This document shows, one piece after another, positions 1-11,775 of a stretch of 42,516 bases of DNA. The notes under the pieces were generated by a model, which was not told the origin of the DNA, did not search any database, and was given only the letters and a program-made list of their open reading frames with translations. The stretch comes from Poronia punctata (Eukaryota; Ascomycota; Sordariomycetes; Xylariales; Xylariaceae): assembly GCA_022579005.1 (NCBI GenBank), contig MU401733.1, positions 1 through 42,516 of the forward strand. Reading direction: 5' to 3'. The position numbers were made by a program, and so were the translations under genes. The first letter of the stretch is position 1; every line of letters begins with the position of its first letter.

Positions 1-95
1 GAAGAAGAAGAAGAAGAAGAAGAAGAAGAAGAAGAAGAAGAAGAAGAAGAAGAAGAAGAAGAAGAAGAAGAAGAAGAAGAAGAAGAAGAAGAAGA
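1..95. repeat. (GAA)n trinucleotide microsatellite
   Basis: The window opens inside a nearly perfect GAA tract of about 31 units, ending in GAGGTCC. The left end is cut by the window edge, so the true length is unknown. No open frame with recognisable content is attached on the right, so it is probably noncoding, although poly-Glu or poly-Lys coding further left cannot be excluded. Confidence 0.97.
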
Positions 96-216
96 GGTCC
101 TTGATCGATCCGACTTACTCACTATACATACCCATACCCCCCGTTTCCTAGAAAAGAAGTAGAGGTAGGTGAGTAAAGTAAGTACCTAAGGTTAACTAAG
201 TAAGCAACCTACCTCG

Positions 217-222
<6 letters not shown>

Positions 223-251
<29 letters not shown>
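223..251. repeat. (TA)n dinucleotide microsatellite
   Basis: About 14 alternating TA units, noncoding, following a GTATATG stretch. Confidence 0.95.
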
Positions 252-254
<3 letters not shown>

Positions 255-387
255 AGCAGAATACAATATATCCATCTGCCCACTTTGACAAGAGAGCGCT
301 TGATTAATTAGTTGGTAGGTTGTAAAGAGTATATATGCAGAAACAGAACCGCTCAGACACATCTTTGAATTATTTATCCGTCATATA

Positions 388-416
388 GGGGAACAGGAAC
401 GGGAACGGGAACGGGA
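388..416. repeat. Short GGGAAC hexamer tandem repeat
   Basis: About four to five units of GGGAAC, the first being degenerate (GGAACA). Noncoding. Confidence 0.85.
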
Positions 417-1476
417 ATAAACAAATATACATTTTTATTTTCTCCCGGCAAGATTTCTATCTACCTTTAACATGCCATGATATATACAAGACTCGCTGTA
501 CAATCCGAGTCATATGTATGTAACATTGGTATTTATTCACCTTTAGGGGGAGTCCATAAATATCTATGTAGGCACCAAAGCAAAGTCACCCGAGCTTCCT
601 TCATGGAGAGTCCTGGGCAACGTTGAGTGAGTCACTCCGGTACTTCTGCTTCCTTGTATCCTAGGCCATGAGCTAGGCATATAATAAATGTCCGAAAGGT
701 ACTTGAATTAGGTATCTAGTTTATCATAGACAAATCCTCACAGACCTCTGTAGCCATGGCCCATGGGGTTGACCAGGCTCACTTTTCACGATGGAATGGG
801 ATATAGGGAGCCTTGTTGAATGTAACGACAGGTGAGACAGGCATTCTACATGGATTGGATGGCTCTTCGTACGAATAAATCAAAAGCCATGTGCATTATC
901 AAGCGATCCCTCGTGTGATCCTGGTCAGACAAAACCACAAGATAAAAAGAAATCCCTAGTAAACAAACTTCCATCTCCGGTTGGTCTAACATGGAACAAT
1001 TCGAGAGCGCAGTAAAAAAGAGAAATATTTATGATATAACCGTATTCTCGGGGGTTGACTCGCCAGACTCGACACGCACCTAAGCAAAAGCGCATACCAA
1101 ACCCACCCCTCCCTCTCTCCCCCTTTCACAATCACAACCCGTCTTTCGCTCTAACAACGCAGTAGTCCATGTACATTCTTGGGTTTCTTTTTCTTTTTTT
1201 TTCGAGCGCCACAAGACATACAGGTCACCATTATCCTCGTAGATATAACCACAAGGGGGTATTGTGAAAACTAACCCGAGTTGCACGCCGGCCGAAGTAG
1301 ACACGAGAGCAGACAGCCCAAAGCGCCAGCCCAGAACCACGATGTAGAACCGCTTAAACTCTTCCGTCCGTTTAAATCCCGTTTACCCGAGTACCTTGTT
1401 CGCAAATCAGATTCCAAGGCCATGGTGTATCAGGTTGGGATATCAAAGGTATCATCAGTAGGTATTTTAGGTTGAT

Positions 1477-2664
1477 TTAGAGAAGAAGGCACTTGGAGTG
1501 CTTCTTAGGGCGGCTGCGTGAGAGCAGGGCAGCCCGGGTGGCGTGCTCAAACACCTCCCGGACGCCCTCGTTGGTCTTTGCCGAGCACTCCAGGTACTTA
1601 TGGGCCCGGATCTTCTTGCAGATATCCTCACCCTATCCATTGCGCGTTAGTATCAGGTAATTTGAGCTGCACATATTCATCTGTGGCAAAAAGCATGGGA
1701 ATCATCATTGCTCCCGCAATGCTTTCACACAGGGCAGATAATTTTGACTCGTGAGAGCTGGAAGTAATGTAGCACATACCTCTTCAGGGGATACGGGCTT
1801 CTGGCTTGTTTTGCGGAGCTCCTCAATTGTCTTGGGGTCGTAGCGCAGATCCTTTTTGCAGCCTACAAGGATAATAGGAAGACCTTGGCAGAAGTGGACG
1901 ACTTCAGAAATCCACTATAGACAATGTACGCGTTAGCTTAGTTATTGATTATCGTCGTCGCTATCAAGGTCGCGTTGGAAAATGCCTAACCTTTTCCTGT
2001 ACGTTGTCCAGAGAATCCGGGGAGTCAATAGCGAAGCAGATAAGGATAACGTGCGAGTCAGGGTAGGATAGAGGTCGAAGACGGTCGTAATCTTCCTGAC
2101 CAGCCGTATCCCATAGGGCTAATTCGACGTGCTTGCCATCGACCTCGACGTCGGCGACATAGTTCTCGAAGACCGTAGGGACGTAGACCTGTGAATAGGT
2201 AAGTAACACGAAGAATACACGATTCAATAGACATGTTCCGTAAATGTTGCAAAGGGCGCAGAAGATCACCAATCACGCAGAGTACTGCGGACGAGACGCA
2301 AAGCACGGCGCAAGGCAGCAGCACGAGCATAATCTGCCTGTTGCAGGGACGGGTGGATGGACGGTATGCAGGAGACGGGCAATGGGATACAAGGCATGGT
2401 ATGACGCGACCGGACGAGGGTGGTTTGGCGGTGCAGCGAGAACGAGCAAAGCGAAGGGAACGATGACGACGTGGTTGTTTTAGACTCTTACCTCAGGGAA
2501 CGTTCCCTTGGAGAAGACACTACACCCGATATGTTAGCAGAAGAAAGCAAGAGATAAACCTGTACGTTTATCAACGGGGATATCGCGACAACGAACATCA
2601 ACAAACAGGTTTTACCGCAGGCACCGTCGCCGACGATGACGAGCTTTCGGCGGATCTCAGCCAT
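1477..2664 (-). CDS. rho1: Rho1 small GTPase (RhoA-type), five exons
   Basis: Rho-family GTP-binding switch. In fungi Rho1 activates beta-1,3-glucan synthase and protein kinase C in the cell-wall integrity pathway and polarises actin at the plasma membrane. The coding join is complement(1477..1632, 1780..1914, 1991..2188, 2492..2519, 2597..2664), 585 bp, 194 residues. Visible motifs: P-loop GDGACGKT at residues 12-19, switch I VPTVFENY with Thr37, switch II DTAGQE at 59-64, CKKD base-recognition motif (TKxD position), ECSAKT, a basic tail and a C-terminal CLLL box. The terminal Leu predicts geranylgeranylation. One exon is only 28 bp, bounded by GTTCGT and TAG on one side and GTAAGA on the other; it restores [10 protein letters not shown] exactly as in the family. 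The intron at 2189-2491 is 303 bp, long for this genome. Length and sequence match the family throughout; function is by homology. Confidence 0.97.
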
Positions 2665-5600
2665 TGTGATTGATGATTTCGGGTTGAGAGTACTGTTGAT
2701 AGGGATGGATAAGGGGTAGTCGGTAATCGAATTTGGCGGGCTTGCTCAAAGGAAGTGCGATGAAAAAAGACCGACGACTTGGAGGGCCGACCAAGGTTTT
2801 ACTAGTTGACAGAGGACGGATGTTTTAATCTCTTCCGCTGCCTGTTGTCCGGTGATGGAAGAGAAGTAGAGATGGAGAAGGTTGGTAGTGGTTGCAAGTG
2901 GATGGAAGGAGAAGAAGGTTGCTGCTCAATTGATTGCAGTGAATGAATGACCTGGAAAGGGTACAATACTAGAACGGCCTAGCCTGGTGAAGTTGGTCCT
3001 GGTCAGGTCCTGGTCCTGGTCCTTGCCGCCCGTCACGGTGTGTGATTCTGTATGTAGGTACCTAGGTACTTGAGCAGGATGATTCATTTAACGAAGTTGT
3101 GGTTTGCTAGTACACTGGGTAGGTAGATATTTTCAAAAATCTCAAGATATTTCAAATGCATTTTGTTTTGGCAGTAAGAAATACCTTTAAAATTCATAGG
3201 TAGTAGGTGCCCTACCGGTACGTTGTATATTTCTTGTTACTTTGATCCTGTATGTCACGTACTATAAAAACCTAGACCGCGCCGTCCTTTCAATGGTCTG
3301 TCAAAGGGCGATGTCTAGGCCAGGATTTATGCACATGACCACTGTCCTTGAAGGTTGGAGATATGGGTTTAACGGATATTTCCAGATGCATTTAAGCTCG
3401 ATTATCCACCCAAACCCCGGAGCCGGGCCCCGGGGAAGTTGGAAAAAAAGTCCTACCACAGTGATAGTGCCATGTGTTGGGCACAAGTTCTACACGTACA
3501 CGTACAAAGTCCTTGGCTGATGATGGAATTGGCCCTTTGTCTTGTGGTCCTTGCGTTTATCATCAGCCTATTTAGTCTGCACTAGTACCTCTTTAGGTTA
3601 AGGCGCAGCAGACTTGCCTCCCTTCTCGGTACATCTGCACAACCCTTCTGCGAGGCAACCAATAACGGTATACAGTATAATTCCGATAGCCTCGTTTTAC
3701 ACTGTATATCCGTCTGTGATCCCTCATTCATCCCTATCAACCTCCTCAAGACTTTCACTAAATACCCGCTGAAACTCCATAAACATGCCTAATACCCGGG
3801 CACCGCCTACGAGTAGGGCGCGCCACGCCCCAGCTAAACCTACCGCGTGAAGTGCTCCTGTATTTTAGCGTCCTGCAGAAGCCGAACATGGGTTTTTAGC
3901 AGGGAGTATTACTGTACTCTCTCGACCTGGCATCTGGGCAGTCCAGCTGTGTTGGGTCGACTGCATGATAGGAGTAGGTAAGGTATAATCTACTCGTACA
4001 CATACTGAGAGAATGTCTGTTTACTTGGTCCGGATCTAGCTGAACCCTGATGAAAGAACCCGTGACTATGCTGGTTGATGTACGAGTAGGTACTCCTATC
4101 ACTGGCAACCGTACCTACCGTCGCTCGGATTGGATCGTTTTGCTCTGTTCGGACAGCACTGTGATCAGTCTCTGCCCTGACTTCATAGCGCTGACAGCCT
4201 GACATAAGGAATCAGACCGACAGTCTGCTTACGGGGCAAAAATCGTTTAGTTTTTGATCAATGCCTGGTTCTGATTCTATCCAAGTAGGTATCCTACCTG
4301 TACACACTGTCCCCCCCTTGCGATTTGACAGAGATACGCAACCAGACACCCAGATAAGGCAGGGGAATGTCTCCCCAATCACCTCTGCGATTCAGCTAAT
4401 GATCCACGGACCGTAGCTCAGCCTCCCCCGAATAACTATAGCGCTTTAGTGCCACCTCTACATGCTGGCCGTCTGCTTTCACCACAGCTTTTGTTTTCTA
4501 TGATGCCTGGCCAGAACGTCCCTGTTGTTCGTTAATAATCCCCTTCTCCCTCTTACGATGCATTCGTCAAACCAGCACTCTGTAGAACAGCTTATGTACG
4601 ACTGAAAATAAACATGGGTGCCATATGGTCTGGACAACATAACTACTTCCTAACCTACGGCCGTCTTTCTGGGCTTTGTCTCAACAGTACATGTATCTAC
4701 CTACTCGCAAGTGAACACCTGAATCCTACGTGGCTTGCAATACGTGCTAGATATTCCACTTTTACCGCCTTGGATATTGTTCTTCACTTTGTCAAAGTAT
4801 GACATATGTGCCAACCTAGTATATTAGCAATCAAGCTGACGGGTAGTTGTGTACATGTAAATAACCAGATTTTAGGTGTTGTTATACTGTTATTAGATGG
4901 TATGAGAAGGTCGTACGTGATCCGTCGTATATGCTCAAGTAACACATGAGTTGTGTCAGTCTTTCAGCATAGTCCTCAAAACACAACTAGGGACATCCTC
5001 GCCCTTTTTCGGTCCTGCATGAGGCAGGCAATCGTTTGATATTTTGCATCGTCTTTTAACGAAAACACGTATCGTATCAGGTCCCATTAGGGAATTTCAT
5101 CAACGAAGGGGTGACGCACGGCTTCGGATTTCGCCAGGTGTTCGCATATGTCCTGGAGATGGTATGGTTGGTAGCAAACCGTGACGCAAAATGGCCCATC
5201 TGGAATGCAGTCAAAAAGGCAGGGGCAAAGAGCCTCATCGAGTGTAAAAAAAAGTACCTAGCCGACGGGAAACCGGTCGGGTTATCTCGTACCAGCAGCC
5301 ATTTGGCACTTCGGATCATGTGGTATACAGTTGTAACGTTTGTTTCTTGATTGATAAGATGCAAGACCGTGTCATATCATACTACGTGGTATGAGTAAAA
5401 CATGACTTTTGGATGCTCGTCACGAGTATTTTGGGAGTAACCTGACTACATGAACCTACACTAAAGCCGAGCTCTATTATCATCAGCTACTCCGTCTCCC
5501 GTATTATGTATAGACTTGGTGTTGTACCTACCCACCTCTCTCTCACCCCTATTACAAAGTTGAGGTTCCCAGCGACGGTCTGAACGGAGTAGGCGGCAGG

Positions 5601-5944
5601 TGGATTTTCCGGGGCAGGGGTCCACCTGTGAGTGTGCTCGAGAGATGCTCTGATTGGATAGAAGCAGCTGTATCTCTCTAGCCCAAGCTATCTCAATTGA
5701 CCACTTGCAGACACTTGCGGACTGCCGGCTACTGGCAGAGCATCCAAAAATTTGGCCTCGTTGGAATACCTATCTGCAACCAAAGAGCCCAAAACCACAA
5801 TTCCCAGACTAAACGTCCGGTGGTTGCCGAATTATCATAGGCTTCCCCGACTCGCGATGACTTTGTAAAGATACAACTACCCACGAAACCGAGCGCCGAA
5901 CGATAATTCTAAACAAACAGAATTCCTAATTCGCAACAACAGAT
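2665..5944. other. Long divergent intergenic region between rho1 and the uL24m gene
   Basis: This 3.3 kb stretch lies between two divergently transcribed genes and must hold both promoters. It contains a run of GGTCCT/GGTCCTGGTCC units near 2990-3022, many TAGGTA/TACCTA motifs, three copies of the TACGAGTA 8-mer (3808, 3991, 4081), and an orphan exon-like open stretch at 5081-5353 (listed separately). No other coding signal was recognised. Confidence 0.6.
5081..5353 (+). pseudogene. Orphan exon-like open stretch, possible gene relic
   Basis: An open plus-strand stretch begins right after a plausible splice acceptor (ATCAG at 5076-5080) and runs about 90 codons to a TGA at 5348-5350. Its translation looks protein-like, with segments such as NFINEGVTH, RQVFAYVLEMVWLVANRD and a Lys-rich KKAGAKSLIECKKKYL. 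No convincing start codon or partner exon was found upstream; an in-frame TAA lies at 5057-5059. A minus-strand frame of 95 codons overlaps it, so strand is not certain. The family was not recognised. It could be the last exon of a decayed gene, the 3' end of a gene whose upstream exons were missed, or chance. Confidence 0.3.
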
Positions 5945-7171
5945 ATGCAGAAGATACTCCGCCGCGTGGCCACGGCCGAGCGCGTGGTCACCAAGCGTCA
6001 GAAGGCCAAAGACATGAAGTTCTTCAAGAAAGAGAAAAAGGAGAAGTTGAACCAGAGACAAGAACAGACCACGGCGGCGCTTCGGGAGGTGCAGGCCGCC
6101 AAAAAGGCCATAAAGGATGACTGGGCTCTGGGCCCCCTCTCGCCGCGTCGGGATGTTGGTGAGTGGGCTGGTGCCCACGGCGCTATTGGGGAGCAACGGT
6201 TCGCTGGTCCCGGCAGCATTTCCCTCGCCGCTCGGAACGCTCGTTGTAAATGGGCCGGCGGCGCCTACCATCTCTGTCTAGCTGTCGGCGATCGTGTCGT
6301 CCTACTCGATGGCCCGGATAAAGGACGGATAGGCGAGATCACCAGCATCGATGAATACTCCGCCGAGGTCACAGTAGAGGGTCTGAACAAGGTACGTTGC
6401 TCTGCTTCTTCTTTCTTTTTTTTTTCAAGACTCATAATTGGGGTTCCTTTGTCTTGATGAGAACTCCCCCTTCCTGACACTGCATTATAGAGCAACGTAC
6501 GCATCCCGGCACACCTGCGAGCCAAAGAGACCGACCCCGTAGTCGCCAATCTCGAACTCCCAATACCCATCTCTGCCATCCGCCTCGTGCATCCCATAAC
6601 CGACCCTTCGACCGGCGAGACCCGGGACGTCATCATCAACCAGCTGGTATACAAGGACCTCGTAACAGACCGACAGACGGGCAAGCGTCGGTGGCAGCGC
6701 GTCGTCCCGGGTTTGAACATCTCGATCCCGTGGCCGCCGAAGCCGGAAAAGGAAATCAAGGAGTACAAGGGGGACACGTTGCGTATCGACGTCGACGAGA
6801 AGACGTTTGTCCCCACGCTGCTGCGCCCGCCCATGCCCGAGCAGATCATCGACGAGCTGCGCGGCAAGTACAGTCGCTTCCGCACGCGGCACGACCCCGA
6901 GTACATCGAGCGCCTCGAGGCCGAGGAGAAGGCCGAAAAGGAACGTCTCAAGCTCATGGAGACGATGCGGACGCCGCTGCAGGAACTCCACATCTCCGAG
7001 CGCGAGGGCAAGAAGAGGAAGGGCAAGCCGCGCTTGACTCTCGAAATGCTCGAGAAGATCGGCGAGGTCATGGCCAAGAACAGCGCCAGGGCGCCCATGG
7101 TCCCCGCCGTCCCCGATCTGCCGCCTCCCGTAGACCCGGCTGTCGAGACGGCACCACCTCCGGCCGCATAA
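5945..7171 (+). CDS. mrpl40: Mitochondrial large-subunit ribosomal protein uL24m (KOW domain)
   Basis: Structural protein of the mitochondrial ribosome large subunit, the bacterial L24 counterpart, an early-assembly rRNA binder near the exit tunnel. Coding join 5945..6391, 6492-side exon 6491..7171, 1128 bp, 375 residues; the intron 6392-6490 has GTACGT and TTATAG ends and keeps frame exactly. The N-terminus is short and very basic, suiting mitochondrial import. The KOW motif is clear around residues 115-140 (AVGDRVVLLDGPDKGRIGEI), followed by VTVEGLNK at the splice site. The long extension after it, including PWPPKPEKEIKEY and a charged helix ending in a Pro/Ala-rich tail, is typical of the fungal protein and absent from bacterial L24. 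The ATG at 5945 is the first in frame and gives the expected MQK-type start. Part of the stretch before KOW (residues 70-110) is Gly/Ala-rich and poorly conserved. Confidence in the product is high, by family resemblance. Confidence 0.9.
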
Positions 7172-7619
7172 ATCGAGTCGACCCGAAAGGGGGGAAAGGA
7201 GGTAGTGGTGGCGACGGGTTGGTTCGGCGGGGCGTAATTGTAAAATATCCATCTAAACGCATGTCAATTGTGATTGCGACTGACAAATCATCATCATCCC
7301 CTTTACAAGAGAGAATATGTATCATACGTGTATATACTGTTGCATTAGCCAGGCATTTTTGGCCGCACGAGACAACAGTCAGGGAGACGATATTGGGAAC
7401 AAATAAAATAGAAACCATGCTCAAACTGTCGTCAGAAATGCAGTTGCTTTTATTGATTCGTCCTTTCATTCTTTACCCCCCCATCTCCTTTCTTTTGACT
7501 AGATGTCAATCCTTCCAACCGACCAGCCAGCCAGCCATCCATCCATTTTCCCGTCTTTAGCCCCCTAATGTTTGTTCGCCGGGCCCACCCCGATTTCCTT
7601 CCGTCCTTCCCGCAAAAGA
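7172..7619. other. Convergent intergenic region (uL24m and elp1 3' ends)
   Basis: About 450 bp between two convergent stop codons, AT-richer than the genes, with CCAGCCAGCCATCCATCC-type pyrimidine-rich repeats near 7523-7545. It should contain both polyadenylation regions. Open frames crossing it are shadows of the flanking genes. Confidence 0.6.
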
Positions 7620-10600
7620 TCAGCCAAGCAACGACATCTTCTCAAAGGCCGTGACGATAGGCGCCTCCTGCGTCCGCCACGCCGCCTCGAGTGTCTCGGC
7701 AAGGACAGCGTCTGCGCCAACAGGTCTCCATTCTTCCTCGCCTTCCTGACCTTCCCCTTGTTTTCTAGCCTCGACTCCCTTGCCGGGGAAGACCTCCTTG
7801 ATAGCCTTCTGACAAGCATCGACAACTTCAGCAGCGAGGGTCTCGATAGCCCTGGCCCGATCGAGCATGTCACGGCGGACGAGGCCGGCGACGAGGCGCT
7901 CGATATCAGGCCGCGTGGTCTCGACACGCTCGGCGAGACGGCGCACGCTGTTGACGAGGTATTCCTCCTCGTAGACAGTTCCCTTGCGGCCGCGTGCGCG
8001 CTTCTTCTCCTCACGGCGGCGGTTCTTGCTCGTGGCCCGGGACACGCCCGTGCCCAGCGTGCCGACGCTGTTTTTGCCCGTGTAGCGCGTGAATAAGCTC
8101 GCGCCGCCCGCTGTGACCCGTGACGACGCCGCTACCGACACGTCGTCGGGTATGTCAGCGCCACCTGTTCGCTCGCCTTCGTAAAAGCCTAGCGGATCCT
8201 CAGCTGCCTTGTGCCGCAGCTCTACGATTCGCGGCACCTGTGCTAGGAGCTGGGCTTTGCAGTCGGCGAGGAACTCAGTGCTGCTGCCTAGCGCGTCCGC
8301 TAGTCCGGTGTCTAGGAGCGTGGGGAGGAGATCAGGCCGCTGGCGCTGTACACATAGCCGCATGGCGTCTGCGAAGTGGTAGCCTTTGCACAAGCATGGG
8401 ATGGCGGCCTCGAGAGAGTCCAGGTGATCGAGGTGAATCGTAGCTGCTGCAGCGTAATCCTTGGCTTCGTAGACGGCCTCGGCCAGTGTTGTAGCAAGCT
8501 CAGTCATTGCCTCAGGAGATAAGGGCGGCTTTTGTTGGTAGGCGGTGAAGAGACACTCGCGCCAGCAAGAAACACCTGCTGCGCGATAACATCGTGTGGC
8601 CGCCGGGTAGTCCTGCAGTGACTCGTAGATGAGCCCTGCCTCTCGGTACTTTGAACGGGATTCCAAAAACGTGGCATACAGCGCCCTAATGATGGCAAGG
8701 TTCGTAGCGTCGTAACGGTACATTTTCAAAGCCGCGGGATATAGCGAGTGCTTGACTGTGTAGTCTTGAGCTTCTTGGTGCGCCTGCGCGTCTTTCAAGT
8801 GAGCCAAGGCCTTTTCGTGTCTATTGAGATGATCGTCTATAGTAAACTTCATGCGCAGTTTTGGAAGCCGGTGTAGATCCTGAATAAAGGGGAGGTACTC
8901 CCGAGGATCCCGCTGGGATTGTTGCGCCACTAGAAGAGCGAGGTCTAGGTGGTAGAGACCTAGAGCTGCATCGTACAAAGTATTCACATCTGCCAAGAAG
9001 CAGATATGCTCGACGGCCTTCTCGGCAAGTTGCTCGTCTTCTTTCATCAGTGCATAGACTACACGTAGCCCATCCTCAAAGGCCGGCGGCGATTTGCAAA
9101 TAAAGGATGTGATGATATTCTGCAAAGTACCATGGTCCTTGGTCTTCCGCGACTGGAGATGGGACAGGACGGCATCGCAGATCAGGTTGACCTTGGAAGC
9201 GCCTGCGCCGGTACCGGTCTGCTGACCGGGCTCGTCACCGCCGTTGGGGCCTTGCCTGGCCTTGGTATCACGATACATGGTTTGGGTGACGTCCTCATCA
9301 CTACGATCCGCGTTAGCCAGCTTGGGCCAATCTGACGGCTTCGAATAGAATACTTACCGCAAAGATGAAAGGAAGAGATCGATATTGGCCACATCGCCAA
9401 TTTGTTCCAGGAAGAGCCCAACATTGGCAAGGAATTGATCGGGTTTATGATCGAAGAGGATATTCATGTCCACTCGCTGTGTTCTGCAGAATGCAAAGGC
9501 CCTCTCGTAATCAAGAGCTTCAATGAGCTTTCGGATCCCGGCAACGACCATCGCACGCGGGAATATCGTTTCCAGATTGCCTCGGGGCATCTGCAGCACT
9601 AAGCTCATGTTGGTGGGCATGGCGGTGACAAGCCGAGCGCCCCTTTCGATACTTCTGCATCTCTCATCCGCCTCGGGGTCGTCTGGAGGGACCTCCATAG
9701 CTATAAACCATTAGTATGAGAGCCTTGAGAAAAAGGGGCAACCGTGAAAAATAGAAAGGATGAATACCTACCTTCTACATCAGTCAGATGAATGAATTTG
9801 AGAAGATGGTTTGTCGTCGTTATGATCAGATGGGCCGGTGTGACGAGAAACGAAGTGCAGTTTTTGACCAACAGACGCGTGTTGGCGTAGAGGTGGCCAT
9901 TACGCGATAGACCTATGGCGATCACGTCGCCAGCGAGGTCGACGAGCTCACTCCAGGGCAGTTGAGAGTTGTGAGAAACCGAGTATAACTCGTCAGTCTG
10001 CTCGGCCACTGCATGGAACCTGCCGAGAGCGTCTTGAGTGACTACATCTTCGGAAGTGGCTTGAGTCAATCGGGTAAACCCAAACATGGAGCCGGCGTAC
10101 ATGGTGCTCGCTGGGTGGACTTCGCCGGTTGAGGGGTCAAATCTTTGAGCATGTATAAGAGGCCCCTCCCCAGCACACAAGCAGTGGACAGACGAGGTCT
10201 CGGATACAGATATTTGGAGTGGTAGAAGGCGGTCTCCTGAATGGGTCTGGGCAAACTTGGTGGCCCCTAGAAGCCGGGGCGGCGTTGATCTATGTTGGTG
10301 GGTAGTCCACTCATACAAGTCGACACCAGTCTGGTGAAGAACGGCCATGAATGTATTGGCCGGTGAAAAAGCCACATCGACAACGGGTGACGAAACTAGA
10401 AGCTCATACATAGCCATCGGGGGTGGTATGTTTGCCGTCCGGAAGGGCGTGACTTTGAGTGTTTGGCCATCGACGACGGCAACGGCACCGTAGTCATATG
10501 GTGGAGTGAGGGAGCCGTGGGCAACTTCAAAGATATATTCCGCCTGCACAAGTCTTTCTGCAACAGAAGCACCGAAACGTAGGGGTTTCTCCGGGTGCCA

Positions 10601-11775
10601 CGCAAAGCCCGTCGGCTTGTTGCCAGTGAATATCTCTTGTTTCAAGTACCAATGGTAGTTCCCCATGGTCCAGAGCTGAATCCTGTCGTCGAACGAAACG
10701 GAGAGCACGGTCGAGTCCGAATTCCACGACAATTGGATCTCACCCTTGATCAGTGTCGTACCCTCGGGTGGACGTAGGGTGAACTGGCCATGTCGCAGCC
10801 CGTTTCTCTCAAAGAAAATGACATCCACCCGATCTTCAAGCCGTTGGATACTGGCCAACAAATTTCCAGCCGGGCGCCAGCTTAATGCGCTCTCCATATG
10901 GTCGACCGGTTCGCTGACGCTATCGAGCACGCCGTCTCGCGAATACACCCGTATAACTCTGCGAATACTATCCTCGATGGCGTTGATGGCGACATAAGCG
11001 CCATCACCCCTCCAACTGATGGTCGTCCTCCCATTGTCAGAAGGACTTATAACACCCTGGTCTACCTTTTCCGGTATCGTTGGATCTCTAAGGGCTTTAG
11101 CACCCTTGCCTTGAAACTGAGTCTCCTTTTTGCCCCAGCCGACCGATACGTGCTTCGACGCATTCAAGTCTTCTGCCGTCATAGCCATATCCGTAATAAG
11201 ATCGAATGTACGGCTCATGAAAATCGCCGTGTGGGCTTTGGTGGTTATGGCTAACAGCTCCTCGTCAGGTGACCAGCTGGCACCGGTGATGCCTTCGTCG
11301 ATAGAGCCCATAATCTCGATATGGACGTCATCTGACGAGGTCGAGGTCTCCGACTCCCGAACGATGACAATATCGCCCCCTTCCAAAACGAGACATGTTG
11401 TCAGAGTGTCGGCAAAATGGTGCAAACTCACGACCCGGTCAACAGCGAGGTCGGGGTTTGGGCTAGGAGCATTCCATGAGGCGACCTCTTGGCACTCACT
11501 ATGAGCTAGTGAGTCTTGTGCACTGAAGACCATGTCCGAACACACACGTTCCTCATGGGGCCGGGGCAGACTTGTTTGGCTTACATATCGATCGAGGAAG
11601 CTCTCACGTGGTCTACGACCCTCATGAGTTGGATGCGTCCATTTACGACGTCTGGGCCTATGGTGCATAAAAGCTCGTCTTTGGCTGGGTCCCAGCAAGC
11701 GGAGGTGATGGCATCACTATTGGGATTTGCGTCGCTGTTCCAGACGTTGTATCGTATATTCCGAAGATTTCGCAT
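7620..11775 (-). CDS. elp1: Elongator complex subunit Elp1 (IKI3/IKAP)
   Basis: Scaffold subunit of the Elongator complex, which modifies the wobble uridine of tRNAs (cm5/mcm5 side chains) in the cytoplasm. Coding join complement(7620..9300, 9358..9700, 9772..11498, 11585..11775), 3942 bp, 1313 residues, close to the usual length of about 1,300-1,350. The N-terminal half is WD40-like propeller sequence (starts MRNLRNIRY, then SWNAPSPNPDLAVDRVVSLHHF and TGASWSPDEELLAITT); the C-terminal half is TPR-like helical solenoid (ALYATFLESRSKYREAGLIYE). A basic segment near residues 1175-1190 (KNRRREEKKRARGRKG) followed by TVYEEEYLVNSVRRL is diagnostic and corresponds to the tRNA-binding/nuclear-localisation element known in yeast Elp1. 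Introns of 57, 71 and 86 bp; the splices at 9300/9358 and 9700/9772 restore SSLRDEDVTQTMY and DVEAMEVPP. The first splice (donor GTAAGC, acceptor CATAG) is the least certain because several AGs lie nearby. Confidence 0.95.

Larger units (their letters stand above)
96..1476. other. Noncoding region downstream of rho1
   Basis: No gene was recognised here. It contains a (TA)n tract and a short GGGAAC hexamer repeat (listed separately). The right part should include the 3' untranslated region of the minus-strand rho1 gene. A small minus-strand open frame at 1080-1340 has no recognisable content and is probably chance. Confidence 0.6.

Noticed and set aside
6691..7560. 289-codon plus-strand open frame
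   Set aside because: It is the +1 shadow of uL24m exon 2; its composition (Ala/Arg/His-rich) is typical of an out-of-frame reading of GC-rich coding DNA.
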